Notes: a model not told the origin generated them from the letters alone. A DNA stretch of 64,000 bases from Lachnospiraceae bacterium MA2020 (GCA_000746015.1 JQKK01000016.1:1-64000); one strand, 5' to 3'; counted from the first letter of the stretch, positions 16,076 through 26,115 are shown. Program-made: numbers and translations.

Positions 16076-18148
16076 TTAATCAAATTCGTACATTACTACG
16101 CCAAACGGAGGAAGCTTAAATCCGATAGAATATTCCTGATTATCCCAAGGCTCCTTCTCTGTCTTAACAGTTTCCGGAAGCTTAACTCCTGTTCCGCCAT
16201 ACTTTGTCTCATCACTGTTCATGATGAGCCTGCATGTTGTTTCTTTGTAAAGTCCCATGCGGTAGTCATCTCTTTCAACAGGTGTGAAGTTAACAACTAT
16301 TGCAATATTCTTCTTTCCAGACTTTCCTTTACGTACAAATGAGTAAAGGCTCTTTTCTGTATCATCAGCATTGATCCACTGGAATCCTTCGTGAGAATTA
16401 TCAAGCTCCCAAAATGCAGGATACTTTCTGTAGATCTTCAAAAGATCACATACATAATTCTTCATAGCCACGTGCTTAGGATCTCCGAGCAGGAACCAGT
16501 CAAGCTCTCTTGCCTCACTCCACTCTCTCTCCTGTGCAAACTCCTGTCCCATGAAGAGAAGCTTCTTTCCCGCATGTCCCATCATAAATCCGTAGCCGGC
16601 ACGTAGATTTGCAAACTTCTGGTCAATAGCGCCAGGCATCTTATTTATCATAGAGCACTTAAGATGAACAACCTCATCATGTGAAAGAACCAGGATATAA
16701 TTCTCAGCACCATTGTAGCTCATAGCAAAAGTCATCTTGTAATGATTATCTTTGCGGAAGTATGGATCAAGGCTCATATAGTCGCAGAAGTCATGCATCC
16801 ATCCCATGTTCCACTTAAATGTGAATCCAAGGCCGTCATCTTCAGGCTTTCCGGTAACCTTTGGCCATGCTGTAGACTCCTCAGCGATCATCATTGCTCC
16901 GTGGAACATACCTGTTACTACGGAGTTAAGGTGCTTAAAGAACTCGATAGCTTCAAGGTTCTTATTGCCGCCGTACTGATTTGCTACCCACTGTCCTGAC
17001 TGCTTGCCGTAGTCAAGATAAAGCATGGAAGCTACAGCATCAACTCTGAGACCGTCTACGTGGAACTCCTTTATCCAGTAAATAGCGTTTGCAATGAGGA
17101 AGTTCTTTACTTCGCTCTTGCCATAGTCAAATATCTTTGTGCCCCAGTCAGGATGCTCACCCTTACGAGGATCTGCATACTCAAAAAGTGCCTCTCCATC
17201 AAAGTCAGCAAGACCAAATTCATCACGTGGGAAGTGTGCAGGTACCCAGTCAAGGATAACACCGATATTGTTCTCATGAAGCTTATTTACAAGATATCTG
17301 AAATCGTCAGGATTTCCGTATCTTGAAGTCGGTGCATAATATCCTGTTACCTGATATCCCCATGATCCATCAAAAGGATACTCAGCGATACCCATAAGCT
17401 CTACGTGGGTGTACTGCATCTCCTTGAGGTAATCAACGATTCTGTCTGCAAACTCGCGATATGAATAAAATCCGTCATTGTCCGGATGAGGATGACGCAT
17501 CCATGAACCCATGTGGCACTCATAGATAGCTACAGGCTCAGCGTTCATATCCTTATTGCTTCTTGCATCGATCCATTTCTTATCTGTCCATGCAAAGTTA
17601 TCAGAAATAAATACCTTTGAAGCTGTTCCAGGTCTCTCCTCAGCATATGCTGCAAATGGATCTGCCTTGTAAACAACTCCTCCCATACGTTTCTCAATGC
17701 AGAACTTGTACATCGTGCCTGTGCCGATACCCGGAACAAATGTCTGCCAGATGCCAAGAGGCTCAAGCCTCTCCATCGGATTGCGAGATGGATCCCACTC
17801 GTTAAAATCTCCAACCAGGCTCACATGACGTGCATGCGGAGCCCATACTGCAAAGTAGACACCTTCCTGTCCATCCTGTACAGATGCATGTGCTCCAAGC
17901 TTTTTATAGATATCATAGTGAGTTCCCTGACCAAAGTAGTACTGATCCTGTTCAGAAATGAAAACTCTTTCTACAGTTTTCTTATCTTCCTTAACCTCTT
18001 CTACTTCTTTAACCTGAGGCTCTGCGACGATCTGTGGCTTTACAGCTGCTTCCTCGTCCTTAATCTCATGGCTTGCTAAAGGTATTATAACCCTAGCGTT
18101 CTTCTGTGGTTGAATCTTATGTGCCTTGCCAGACTTCTTCTTGCTCAT
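16076..18148 (-). CDS. glgB: 1,4-alpha-glucan branching enzyme
   Basis: GlgB cuts alpha-1,4 glucan chains and rejoins them as alpha-1,6 branches during glycogen synthesis. The 690-residue protein has a lysine/glutamate-rich N-terminal extension (about 1-65), a CBM48 domain (FAVWAPHARHVSLVGDFNEW) and a GH13 barrel. Catalytic sites are visible: nucleophile Asp in GLRVDAVASMLY, acid/base Glu in MIAEESTAWP, and the third Asp in LSHDEVVH. No other glycogen genes are adjacent; it follows the TPR/AAA-like gene by 33 nt and may be cotranscribed with it. GGGGG lies 10 nt before the ATG. Confidence 0.96.
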   Translation of the reverse strand: MSKKKSGKAHKIQPQKNARVIIPLASHEIKDEEAAVKPQIVAEPQVKEVEEVKEDKKTVERVFISEQDQYYFGQGTHYDIYKKLGAHASVQDGQEGVYFAVWAPHARHVSLVGDFNEWDPSRNPMERLEPLGIWQTFVPGIGTGTMYKFCIEKRMGGVVYKADPFAAYAEERPGTASKVFISDNFAWTDKKWIDARSNKDMNAEPVAIYECHMGSWMRHPHPDNDGFYSYREFADRIVDYLKEMQYTHVELMGIAEYPFDGSWGYQVTGYYAPTSRYGNPDDFRYLVNKLHENNIGVILDWVPAHFPRDEFGLADFDGEALFEYADPRKGEHPDWGTKIFDYGKSEVKNFLIANAIYWIKEFHVDGLRVDAVASMLYLDYGKQSGQWVANQYGGNKNLEAIEFFKHLNSVVTGMFHGAMMIAEESTAWPKVTGKPEDDGLGFTFKWNMGWMHDFCDYMSLDPYFRKDNHYKMTFAMSYNGAENYILVLSHDEVVHLKCSMINKMPGAIDQKFANLRAGYGFMMGHAGKKLLFMGQEFAQEREWSEARELDWFLLGDPKHVAMKNYVCDLLKIYRKYPAFWELDNSHEGFQWINADDTEKSLYSFVRKGKSGKKNIAIVVNFTPVERDDYRMGLYKETTCRLIMNSDETKYGGTGVKLPETVKTEKEPWDNQEYSIGFKLPPFGVVMYEFD

Positions 18149-18181
18149 TATTTAATTGCCCCCATTATATATTTTTTGACT

Positions 18182-20617
18182 TTATATAAAGTCTTTTTCC
18201 CTCAGTACGATAAGATCGTTATCATCATAACGCTTACCCATCAACAGATCTATCAGATGGCTTGGTGTACGCTTATCTGCGTGCTTAATAGCCTCGTCAA
18301 CGATCTCCTCCACTTCATTGATAGTAACAAAGTGGTCTGCTGTCTGCATCTCATCAATCCTTGTATAAAGTGCAAGAACTCCCATATCATCGATAGAATA
18401 TTCCTGCTGGCGCGCGTACTCCCTTCCGTGGAACACCAGATCATCATTTGTATATGTCGGAATATTTATCTTTACATCAAAAAACTCATTTATCCACTCA
18501 TGGCTTGACGCAAGATTTCTTAAAGAAAGTCTTGCATCCTCAAAGAACAATACTATGCTTGTATCCTGGTGAGTAAGTATCTCATGGATATCCTCAAGCG
18601 TTTCCTCACTCAAGTCACCGGCACGCTCTATTACAAGTGCGCCCGCATCAAGTGCCTGTATCGCCTTCTTGGCATCTTTTGTATTAAATGTTGTAGCAGA
18701 GATCTTTGCGATCTTTCCCAAAAACTCAGGATTATTAAGCCTCAGATCATTTGCAAGTGCTCCTGCAAGCTTGATCCTTGCGCTCTGCTCATTACCGGTA
18801 ATAAGTACGTTTCCCTTATTGCCTTCCATCTTGATATTTCCAAGTGCTTCCTTGATGATCTCCGGAAGATCATGCATAGGAAGGAAATCTGCAAATATCT
18901 CTTTTTCAGCATCCGAGAAACCTTCTACTTCTCTTGGCTTTGGAGCGGCATATTTCTTTGGCTTGCCCTCCTTGATCTTGGCAGAAACCTTTATCTCCTC
19001 AGGCTCATCAGCCTCGCGGATGGTCTCTTCATCGCCATACAGATCCTCTTCATCCTGCGCATCATCCTTACCATCTGCCATACCATGAACTACTATCTTG
19101 TATGGTCTGTTGATAGGGGACTCCTCGATTGCTTCCTCCTCATCAGCGGAAAGATCCATGCTGAAGCTTGCTGTTTCAGCCGGAAGCTCTGCATCTGCAG
19201 GAATCTCCTCTGCTTCAAGCTCAGTTGCAGCACTTGCTGTCTCTTCTTCCTCTGCCACTTCAGCTTCAGCAGGCTTTACAGCTGCCTCTGCCCTTGCGAT
19301 AGTCTCCTCGATATGCTCGATCTTCTCTTCCTTCTGACGGATAGGCTGACCTGTCCTCTTTGCAAACTCTGCAAGATTCTTTTTTATCTCAGCCTGAAGA
19401 TTCATTGTGCTGTACTTGCCCACATTAAATGGAGGCACATTGATCTCCTGTGTATCCTGCATCCTGCTGATCTCAGCCTCGATCTCCTTTGACGGGATCC
19501 TCTTTGTAGGCTGATCAGAAATATCTATCTGCTTTATCTCTATTGAGATAGGATTTTCTTCTGCATCCTCTATAGCTCTTGCCTGCATGTCGCCATACTT
19601 TCTGGCTGCCGCAACCTGCTCTGCCATAGATGTGATAGAAATTATATTTTGTGAAACCTCTTCGCTCTCTGCAGGCTCTTCAGAGACTTCTTCTGAAGCT
19701 TCTTCAGCAGCTTCCTCTGGAGCTTCTTCTGCCTCAGCTTCTACCGGATATGACTCTTCCGGATATGTCTCTTCAGGATAGCTCTCTGCCTGATATGTCT
19801 CTTCCGGATAAGTCTCCTGCTGATATACCTGCTCCTGCTCTGTGCTATAGCTTTCCTGCACTTCTTCAGATGGAAGCTCTTCCTCCGTATCCTCCTCACG
19901 CTCTGCATGGGAGCCAGACTGTGCAAACTGAAGAACGTTTCTCTCCAGCTTCTCGATTTCTTCCTCTTCCTGCTCTCTGATGATATCCTCGATAGGACGC
20001 TCCGGCTCGTTTCGCATGTCATACTTGCGCTGCTGATCCTCAGTAAGTGCTGCATGCTGCATCTTGAGCTCAAGTGCCTTTGTCACATACTTACCGCGTC
20101 CAAACCACAGTATCATCTCATCACATTCCTCAACGCACTTTTTCTCCTGTCCGTCAAGGTGATACTGATAAGCCAGCTCATACGCCCATTTCTCAGAATA
20201 TTCTGCTGCCTTAAGCTTAGTTAAAACATCAATACACTCGGCCGCACTCACCCCCTGTGACTTGTAAAGCTTATACTGAAGAATATATATACCGGAGTCC
20301 CCTTTAGCCAGCGCCATATATTCTTTAAGATACTTTACAGCCTCGGTGATCTCTCCGAGCTTAATAGATAATTCACAAAGAGCATAGACAATGGTACGTC
20401 CTTCCGGATATCTTCCATATGCCATCATCAGTATGCCCTTCGCATCATCATATCTCCTGTTTATTTTATAAATCTCACTAACCGTACAAAGCATGGAAAC
20501 GCTCCTCACACGTCTCCAGTCAATTGTATCGGCGATATTCATTGCTTCATAAAAATCCTTATTTTCAATAAGTGACTTTATTTGTGCCACACGCACCTTA
20601 TACTCGTAACGATCCAA
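18182..20617 (-). CDS. TPR protein with acidic repeat region and degenerate AAA domain
   Basis: An 811-residue protein of unknown function. Residues about 1-200 form TPR-like helices (DFYEAMNIADTI; RRYDDAKGILMMAYGRYPEG). Residues about 215-330 are highly acidic and include near-repeats of YPEET/YPEES. The C-terminal 250 residues resemble a CbxX/CfqX-type AAA ATPase: NVLITGNEQSARIKLAGALA sits where Walker A belongs but lacks the GKT lysine, and GALVIERAGDLSEETLEDIH resembles Walker B. Nucleotide hydrolysis is therefore doubtful. The start is a TTG with AGGGG 10 nt upstream; no ATG fits. It precedes glgB by 33 nt. A scaffold or adaptor role is a guess from TPR plus inactive AAA. Confidence 0.75.
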   Translation of the reverse strand: MDRYEYKVRVAQIKSLIENKDFYEAMNIADTIDWRRVRSVSMLCTVSEIYKINRRYDDAKGILMMAYGRYPEGRTIVYALCELSIKLGEITEAVKYLKEYMALAKGDSGIYILQYKLYKSQGVSAAECIDVLTKLKAAEYSEKWAYELAYQYHLDGQEKKCVEECDEMILWFGRGKYVTKALELKMQHAALTEDQQRKYDMRNEPERPIEDIIREQEEEEIEKLERNVLQFAQSGSHAEREEDTEEELPSEEVQESYSTEQEQVYQQETYPEETYQAESYPEETYPEESYPVEAEAEEAPEEAAEEASEEVSEEPAESEEVSQNIISITSMAEQVAAARKYGDMQARAIEDAEENPISIEIKQIDISDQPTKRIPSKEIEAEISRMQDTQEINVPPFNVGKYSTMNLQAEIKKNLAEFAKRTGQPIRQKEEKIEHIEETIARAEAAVKPAEAEVAEEEETASAATELEAEEIPADAELPAETASFSMDLSADEEEAIEESPINRPYKIVVHGMADGKDDAQDEEDLYGDEETIREADEPEEIKVSAKIKEGKPKKYAAPKPREVEGFSDAEKEIFADFLPMHDLPEIIKEALGNIKMEGNKGNVLITGNEQSARIKLAGALANDLRLNNPEFLGKIAKISATTFNTKDAKKAIQALDAGALVIERAGDLSEETLEDIHEILTHQDTSIVLFFEDARLSLRNLASSHEWINEFFDVKINIPTYTNDDLVFHGREYARQQEYSIDDMGVLALYTRIDEMQTADHFVTINEVEEIVDEAIKHADKRTPSHLIDLLMGKRYDDNDLIVLREKDFI

Positions 20618-20641
20618 CTTCTTAATACCCCTGTTAATAAA

Positions 20642-20670
20642 TATAAAGCTAAGTCCAATTTTAAATACAA
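20642..20670 (-). promoter_or_regulatory. Possible promoter of TPR/AAA-glgB pair
   Basis: Minus strand: TTGTAT (20665-20670), 17 bp, TTTATA (20642-20647). I see no terminator between rsmA and this site, so read-through is also possible. Confidence 0.4.
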
Positions 20671-20686
20671 TTACAATCTGAGTTTA

Positions 20687-21559
20687 TCACAGTGAAGTAC
20701 TGCTGTCAAAACAATCTGATAGTTTTGCAAACTCTTCTAATGTAAGTTCTTCTCCCCTGACTGTAGGCTTTTTACCGATAGCCTCTATAGCCTCCAGTAT
20801 CTGCTCTCTCGAGAAATTGAGCATAGGTGCATTTTTAAGTCCGTTTGCAAGAGTTTTCCTTCTCTGATTGAAGGATGCTCTGATGAGTGCAAACATAAGA
20901 CTTTCATTGTTTACCTTTACCTTCGGCTCCTCACATCTAAGCAGATTTACAACTGTAGATCCTACCTTTGGTGCCGGCAAAAAGCATGAAGGCGGAACCT
21001 CTGTCACTATCTCTATATCGGAGTAGTACTGTACCGCAAGTGAAAGTGCTCCATAGATCTTGCTTCCCGGTGATGCCTTCATCCTGTCTGCAACTTCACT
21101 CTGTATCATAATTGTAATGCTCTTTAATGGTGCATGACTTTCAAAAAGTCCCATTATGATCGGAGTAGTGATATAGTATGGAAGATTTGCCACTACCTTT
21201 ATCGGCTTTCCTCCATTCTTTTCCTTTGCAAGTGAAACGATGTCCACCTTAAGTATATCCTGGTTGATGACTGTAACATTTGAATATTCCGAAAGAGTAT
21301 CTTCAAGTACCGGCAGGAGCTTGGTATCTATCTCTACTGCCACGACCTCTCTTGCCGCTTCACAAAGATACTGTGTCATCGTACCTATGCCCGGTCCGAT
21401 CTCAAGCACCATATCATCCTTTGTGATCTCAGCGGCTGATACTATCTTCTTCAATATGTTTTCATCAATGAGAAAGTTCTGTCCAAACTTCTTTTTTACT
21501 GCGAAATCATGCCTCTGCATGACTTCCTTTGTCTTACCGGGATTTCCAAGATAAGCCAT
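20687..21559 (-). CDS. rsmA: 16S rRNA (adenine1518/1519-N6) dimethyltransferase RsmA/KsgA
   Basis: RsmA dimethylates two adjacent adenines in the 3' hairpin of 16S rRNA in late 30S assembly. The 290-residue protein has the SAM motif VLEIGPGIGTMTQYL, the acidic VAVEID loop, and the catalytic NLPYYITTPI motif. The ATG overlaps the tatD stop by one base (TAATG) and has a strong AAAGGAGG site. tatD-rsmA is a common Firmicutes pairing. Complete and of normal length. Confidence 0.97.
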   Translation of the reverse strand: MAYLGNPGKTKEVMQRHDFAVKKKFGQNFLIDENILKKIVSAAEITKDDMVLEIGPGIGTMTQYLCEAAREVVAVEIDTKLLPVLEDTLSEYSNVTVINQDILKVDIVSLAKEKNGGKPIKVVANLPYYITTPIIMGLFESHAPLKSITIMIQSEVADRMKASPGSKIYGALSLAVQYYSDIEIVTEVPPSCFLPAPKVGSTVVNLLRCEEPKVKVNNESLMFALIRASFNQRRKTLANGLKNAPMLNFSREQILEAIEAIGKKPTVRGEELTLEEFAKLSDCFDSSTSL

Positions 21560-22344
21560 TATGCGTCCTCCTTTAACCTATATAACTTCAACGCATTTTT
21601 ATAAGTAACATCATAAACTTCATCGGCAGAAATCCCCTTTATCTCTGCGATCTTTTCTGCAACATACGGCAGATAAACGGATGAATTTCTCTCACCTCTG
21701 TATGGTGATGGGGTAAGATATGGGCAATCCGTCTCAAGCACTATCGACTCAAGCGGTATCTCCTTCACCACTTCCACAACCTTTTTGGCATTTTTGAAAG
21801 TGACAACACCTCCGATACCGATAAAAAATCCCATCTTTACGTATTCTTTTGCCATCTCCTTTGAATAAGAAAAGCAATGAACTACTCCACCAATCTCCTC
21901 AGCATGATTATCTTTCATAATGTTGAAAGTATCCTCTGCCGCGTCGCGCGAATGGATGATTACCGGAAGCTTAACTTCTCTTGCGAGCTCAAGCTGACGG
22001 ATAAACCATTTTTTCTGATCTGCCCTTTCAGCTTCTTCGCCCCAGTAATAGTCGAGACCTATCTCACCTACTGCCACACATCTGTCAAAAGATAAGATCT
22101 TTTCTTTGATGTACTCCATTATCTTTTCGTTAATTCCTTTGATATCAGACGGGTGGATGCCAAGCGCCGCGTAGCTCTCCGGATGCTCCGTGACAAGCTT
22201 AAGTGTGGAGTCTATCGACTCCACACTTGAAGCAACATTCACGAAATGTTGTACACCATTCTTTTTTAGCTTAATAAGCAATTCTTCTCTGTCTTCGTCA
22301 AATCTGTCATCATCATAATGAGCGTGTGTATCAAAAATCTTCAC
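21559..22344 (-). CDS. tatD: TatD family metal-dependent deoxyribonuclease
   Basis: A 261-residue TIM-barrel hydrolase of the TatD/YcfH family, usually assigned DNase activity. Metal-binding motifs are present: FDTHAHYDDDRF at the N-terminus, GEIGLDYYW, IHSRDA, GVVHCFS and ETDCPYLTP. The start is GTG with AAAGG nine bases upstream; no earlier ATG exists. It lies 13 nt after the NRPS-like gene and couples to rsmA, so all three may share a transcript. Confidence 0.94.
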   Translation of the reverse strand: MKIFDTHAHYDDDRFDEDREELLIKLKKNGVQHFVNVASSVESIDSTLKLVTEHPESYAALGIHPSDIKGINEKIMEYIKEKILSFDRCVAVGEIGLDYYWGEEAERADQKKWFIRQLELAREVKLPVIIHSRDAAEDTFNIMKDNHAEEIGGVVHCFSYSKEMAKEYVKMGFFIGIGGVVTFKNAKKVVEVVKEIPLESIVLETDCPYLTPSPYRGERNSSVYLPYVAEKIAEIKGISADEVYDVTYKNALKLYRLKEDA

Positions 22345-22357
22345 TAAATAAAACCTT

Positions 22358-25300
22358 TCAAAAACTCTTTATGTTCCAGTCCTGCGGCAGATGCTCCTTG
22401 CCAACCTGCGCTGCAAGATATCTTGTGAGGTCATCCATCTTTATCTCATGCGATGACTCCACATCCGCAGCAAGATGTATCTTATTATTCTGCGCGTACT
22501 GTGCATAGACATGCGCATATTTAATTGCCGGATAATCAAGGATTGCTTTCTCGATCTCTGCACAGTCATGATAGAGCCTGCCCTGGACGTCCTCGACCAT
22601 TATAGTCCTTCCTGTATTATTAAGGAAGCTTACTTCTCCATTTGGAAGTATTCGTGCAATACGGTCAGTCCTGTACAGTGTACCACCGCCATAAGGATAG
22701 TCAATACTCTCGCCGTCGCCTTTAACCTTATGGTTGAGCACATACAGTTGTCCCCAGCCGCCAAATGGTCTTTTGCGATACTTCTTATCAAGTACATAAA
22801 CCTTGATAAGTTCTTTTTCTCCAACATCGCCTACAAGCTTTTCCCCGGCAGCTTCATTAAGCCTTCCCGCCTCTATATAGAAGTGCTTCGGGAAAATATT
22901 GTCCGGCAGGTGGTCTGCCAGCTTTCTCACTGAAGTCTCAGTGAACATAGCCGTCATCACAGCCTGCATGGCAGCAATGAAAATCTCTAATTGTCTGCCA
23001 TCAAATCTGTTTTTCCAATATCTCAGCTCATATCTGTAACCGAGATCATCAGCATATACCATCATGTGGAACGGAAGCGAATCAAGCTGTATCCTCTCTC
23101 TTGTCGCCGGCGCATCACCTATAGTATCAAGATTCAAAAGCTCTCCCTGATACTGGAAGAACATCTCATCCATATGAAGTGTGGAAATGTGACACTTCAT
23201 TGTACCAAGTATCTGCTTCGCCATGCGCTTTAAAAGCTCTGTGACCGTCTCATGCGGTATATTATTATATCTGAAAAGATACGTAAGGAAAAGTGGTCCT
23301 GCCACTCTGTTCCAACGGCTGTCCGTACGTCCATTGTGTATGGAAGTACTCACGATATCCTTTTCACCACTAAAAATACTTATGCAATAATTAAATGCCG
23401 TAAGGAAAAATACATTCTCAGAAACTCCGTATCTCTGGCAGAAACCTACAAGCTTCTTACGGTTTATCTCATCAAATCTTCCCCATATAACTGCATTATC
23501 CGCCTTGTCGAGATCATGAAAATCTGATATTGTCAAAACACTTTTCTTTGACTCATATCCCTGCATCAGATCCTCATAGTATTTGATGTCCTTCTCTCTT
23601 GAGCCATTTGATTTATTTGCCATGTTATCAAGGACATACTCATAAAGGGTGTACTTCTCTGTTGGAAGCTCCTCTCCCTTATAGAGTCTGTTTATATCAT
23701 CAAATACCAGATTCATAGTCTGACCGTCACCTGCTATGTGCGCAAGGTCAAAGAATAGATAGTTTGCCGAATCCGTCTGATAAATTGCTGAATGGAAAAG
23801 GTCGTTACCCTTTCCGTACATAAACGGCTTTAAAAGCTTCTCTCTTTCAAGCTCAAAACCTTTATCAGAAAGAATAATTATCGGAATCTCAATGTGCCTG
23901 TCGTCATCGCGACGATTTACATACTTTTCTCCATCCCACTCTATGCGCGCCTTGAGCTCCGGATGAACTCTGAAAAGCTCCTCAACTGACCACTTTAAGT
24001 GTCTTAAGTTTACAGCCGGTGAAAGCTTGAAAAGGAATGGAAGATTGGCTGTTGTATTCCCCTTCATCACATATGCGAAGTAAAGCTGAAGCTCTGTAAG
24101 AGGATATACATCTTTCTTCTCGTAGTTAGTGCCCTGCTGCTTTGTTTTCTCCCAGTACAGCTGCTCAAGCATGTCTATGCGTGGGTTTTCCATGAGCTCT
24201 TCCAAAGTAAGCGAAAATCCGATCTTTTCATATAGATCAGAAAGCAAAAGCACACTTCCCATAGAATCAAGACCTACGTCATAAAGATTCATATGGATGC
24301 CGAATCTTCTATGTCCGACTGCCGTCACTGCAAGGTCATAAAGCTCCTGCTGGAGATCTGTCTCCGGCAGCTGCATCTTTGACATAGTCTCCTTTTCTTC
24401 TTCTCTCTTTTCAAAGTATGACGAGCGAATGATCTTTCTCGAAGAAGTCTTTTCAAAAGGATCATTTCTGACTCTCAGGCGCATTATCCTCTGAAATGAA
24501 GGAAGCTTTTCATTTACTCTCTTTACAACTTCAGACAGTGCCTTGTGGATGTCTGCAACGCCCTCCGCATCTGCCCTTGCAAAATTAGGATAGATCTCAG
24601 CGCAGATCGTATCATCACTTCCATAAACAATGATATCCTCTACAAGCGCTTCATCCTCAAACTCCTGCTCTATCTGCTCAGGTGCTACATTTTCACCATT
24701 GCTGAGTATTATAAGATTTTTCTTTCTTCCCGTAAGGAAAAGAAAGCCATCATCGTCAACATAACCTATATCTCCGGTATGAAGCCAGCCTTCACTGTCA
24801 AGCGCCTTTGCCGTCTCCTCAGCATCCTTATAATATCCCATCATTACGGAAGGGCTTCTCACAAGGACTTCATCATCAACGATCCTGACTTCACAGTTTT
24901 TGACAATTTTTCCGACAGACGCTGACTTGTCAGGCCTCGACCAGTCCGGCGCCGCTATCTTTGGCGAGCACTCAGACATTCCATATCCCTGCCCTATCTC
25001 TATGCCTATCTTCTGATATCCTGCAGCAAGTGCCTCCGACAGATATCCGCCTCCGGTAGTGATACGGTGCATCCTCTCACCAAGTACTTCAGCTATAATG
25101 TCCTTCTTTATCCTGCCAGGCTGCTGCAATTCAAGAAGGTTTATCCTATTTAAGAGACTCTTTGCGATCATTGGTACGCATCTCATACTGGTAGGCTTAA
25201 AGACCTTAAGGTGGTCAACAAGCTTTTTCAGATCACGATTCAGGCATACAGTGCTTCCATATCTCATAGCCATCAGGATATCATCATTTATACAGAAAAC

Positions 25301-25957
25301 GTGATGCGGCGGAAGGACTGAAAGATAAACCTCATTGTCCTGTCTGCCCGGCAGATCACAGCAAAAAACATTATCTAAAAGATTGCCCTGAGAAAGCATG
25401 ACTCCCTTTGGCCTGCCCGTCGTACCCGATGTATAAAGTATCATAGCACAGCGATGCTCGCTGAAATCCTCCTCGGACTTCCTGCCGCGATGCTTCTCAA
25501 GCAGATCTCCGATAGAGCGCACTCTCTTGCCATCCTGCAGTGAATAGATCGACTCAATAAGCCTGCATCTCATCTGCGCGCTCTCGACAAGCTCCTTACT
25601 ATCCCAGTCATAAAAAACTATATCAACCGCTGCCCTTTCAAGACAGTCAGACAACGAATCAAGATTCATCTGTACATCAAGTGGAACTACAACATTTCCA
25701 CTCATCATAATACCGAAAAGAGCTATCAGATACTCCTTGCTACTGCCTCCGAAAAAGCCAACATGCAAAGGATGGCCCACTCTTTTCTGCTTCTCTGCCG
25801 CCCATGCCGATATCGCTTCACAATCTGATGCAAACTCTCCATATTTTACATCATAAATGTTGTCATTGTCCTCGAAGCGGATATAAACTTTGTTTCCATA
25901 CTCCACTGCGGCATTTCTCACCAGATCCCTAACAGTCTTGGTATTGCTGGCATCCAT
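22358..25957 (-). CDS. NRPS-like protein, A-PCP-C plus C-terminal A-like remnant
   Basis: A 1199-residue single-module nonribosomal peptide synthetase-like protein. Adenylation domain about 1-515: YTSGTTGRPKG, GYGMSECSP, TGD at 394-396, and the catalytic Lys region KTSSRKIIR near 505. Carrier domain about 530-600 with phosphopantetheine Ser565 in GLDSMGS. Condensation domain about 615-1050: the active motif reads AHIAGDG, keeping the catalytic His but with Ala replacing the first His of HHxxxDG. The last about 115 residues (YRTDRIARILPNG) look like the small lobe of a second adenylation domain without its core. No thioesterase or phosphopantetheinyl transferase is adjacent. The adenylation domain resembles acyl-CoA ligases, so an acyl-amino acid product is possible; substrate not predictable by eye. 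Confidence 0.88.
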   Translation of the reverse strand: MDASNTKTVRDLVRNAAVEYGNKVYIRFEDNDNIYDVKYGEFASDCEAISAWAAEKQKRVGHPLHVGFFGGSSKEYLIALFGIMMSGNVVVPLDVQMNLDSLSDCLERAAVDIVFYDWDSKELVESAQMRCRLIESIYSLQDGKRVRSIGDLLEKHRGRKSEEDFSEHRCAMILYTSGTTGRPKGVMLSQGNLLDNVFCCDLPGRQDNEVYLSVLPPHHVFCINDDILMAMRYGSTVCLNRDLKKLVDHLKVFKPTSMRCVPMIAKSLLNRINLLELQQPGRIKKDIIAEVLGERMHRITTGGGYLSEALAAGYQKIGIEIGQGYGMSECSPKIAAPDWSRPDKSASVGKIVKNCEVRIVDDEVLVRSPSVMMGYYKDAEETAKALDSEGWLHTGDIGYVDDDGFLFLTGRKKNLIILSNGENVAPEQIEQEFEDEALVEDIIVYGSDDTICAEIYPNFARADAEGVADIHKALSEVVKRVNEKLPSFQRIMRLRVRNDPFEKTSSRKIIRSSYFEKREEEKETMSKMQLPETDLQQELYDLAVTAVGHRRFGIHMNLYDVGLDSMGSVLLLSDLYEKIGFSLTLEELMENPRIDMLEQLYWEKTKQQGTNYEKKDVYPLTELQLYFAYVMKGNTTANLPFLFKLSPAVNLRHLKWSVEELFRVHPELKARIEWDGEKYVNRRDDDRHIEIPIIILSDKGFELEREKLLKPFMYGKGNDLFHSAIYQTDSANYLFFDLAHIAGDGQTMNLVFDDINRLYKGEELPTEKYTLYEYVLDNMANKSNGSREKDIKYYEDLMQGYESKKSVLTISDFHDLDKADNAVIWGRFDEINRKKLVGFCQRYGVSENVFFLTAFNYCISIFSGEKDIVSTSIHNGRTDSRWNRVAGPLFLTYLFRYNNIPHETVTELLKRMAKQILGTMKCHISTLHMDEMFFQYQGELLNLDTIGDAPATRERIQLDSLPFHMMVYADDLGYRYELRYWKNRFDGRQLEIFIAAMQAVMTAMFTETSVRKLADHLPDNIFPKHFYIEAGRLNEAAGEKLVGDVGEKELIKVYVLDKKYRKRPFGGWGQLYVLNHKVKGDGESIDYPYGGGTLYRTDRIARILPNGEVSFLNNTGRTIMVEDVQGRLYHDCAEIEKAILDYPAIKYAHVYAQYAQNNKIHLAADVESSHEIKMDDLTRYLAAQVGKEHLPQDWNIKSF

Positions 25958-25975
25958 AACTACCCTCCATTTTTA

Positions 25976-26000
25976 GTATCTCCCGATCACCGGCAGATAC
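25976..26000 (-). promoter_or_regulatory. Leader hairpin before NRPS-like gene
   Basis: In the roughly 120-nt untranslated leader, GTATCT pairs with AGATAC around an inner CCG/CGG pair. It ends a few bases before the GGAGGG ribosome site, so it could modulate translation. Confidence 0.4.
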
Positions 26001-26086
26001 AATTCTATTATCCCTTCATACTGACAGGTATCACCCTTATTACCCTGCCAATTCTAGCCTTAGCAAAACATAAAACGTACTAAGTT

Positions 26087-26115
26087 AGTATACCATATTT
26101 CTCCATATTTTTCAT
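26087..26115 (-). promoter_or_regulatory. Promoter of NRPS-tatD-rsmA
   Basis: Minus strand: -35 ATGAAA (26110-26115), 17-bp spacer, -10 TATACT (26087-26092). Confidence 0.6.
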
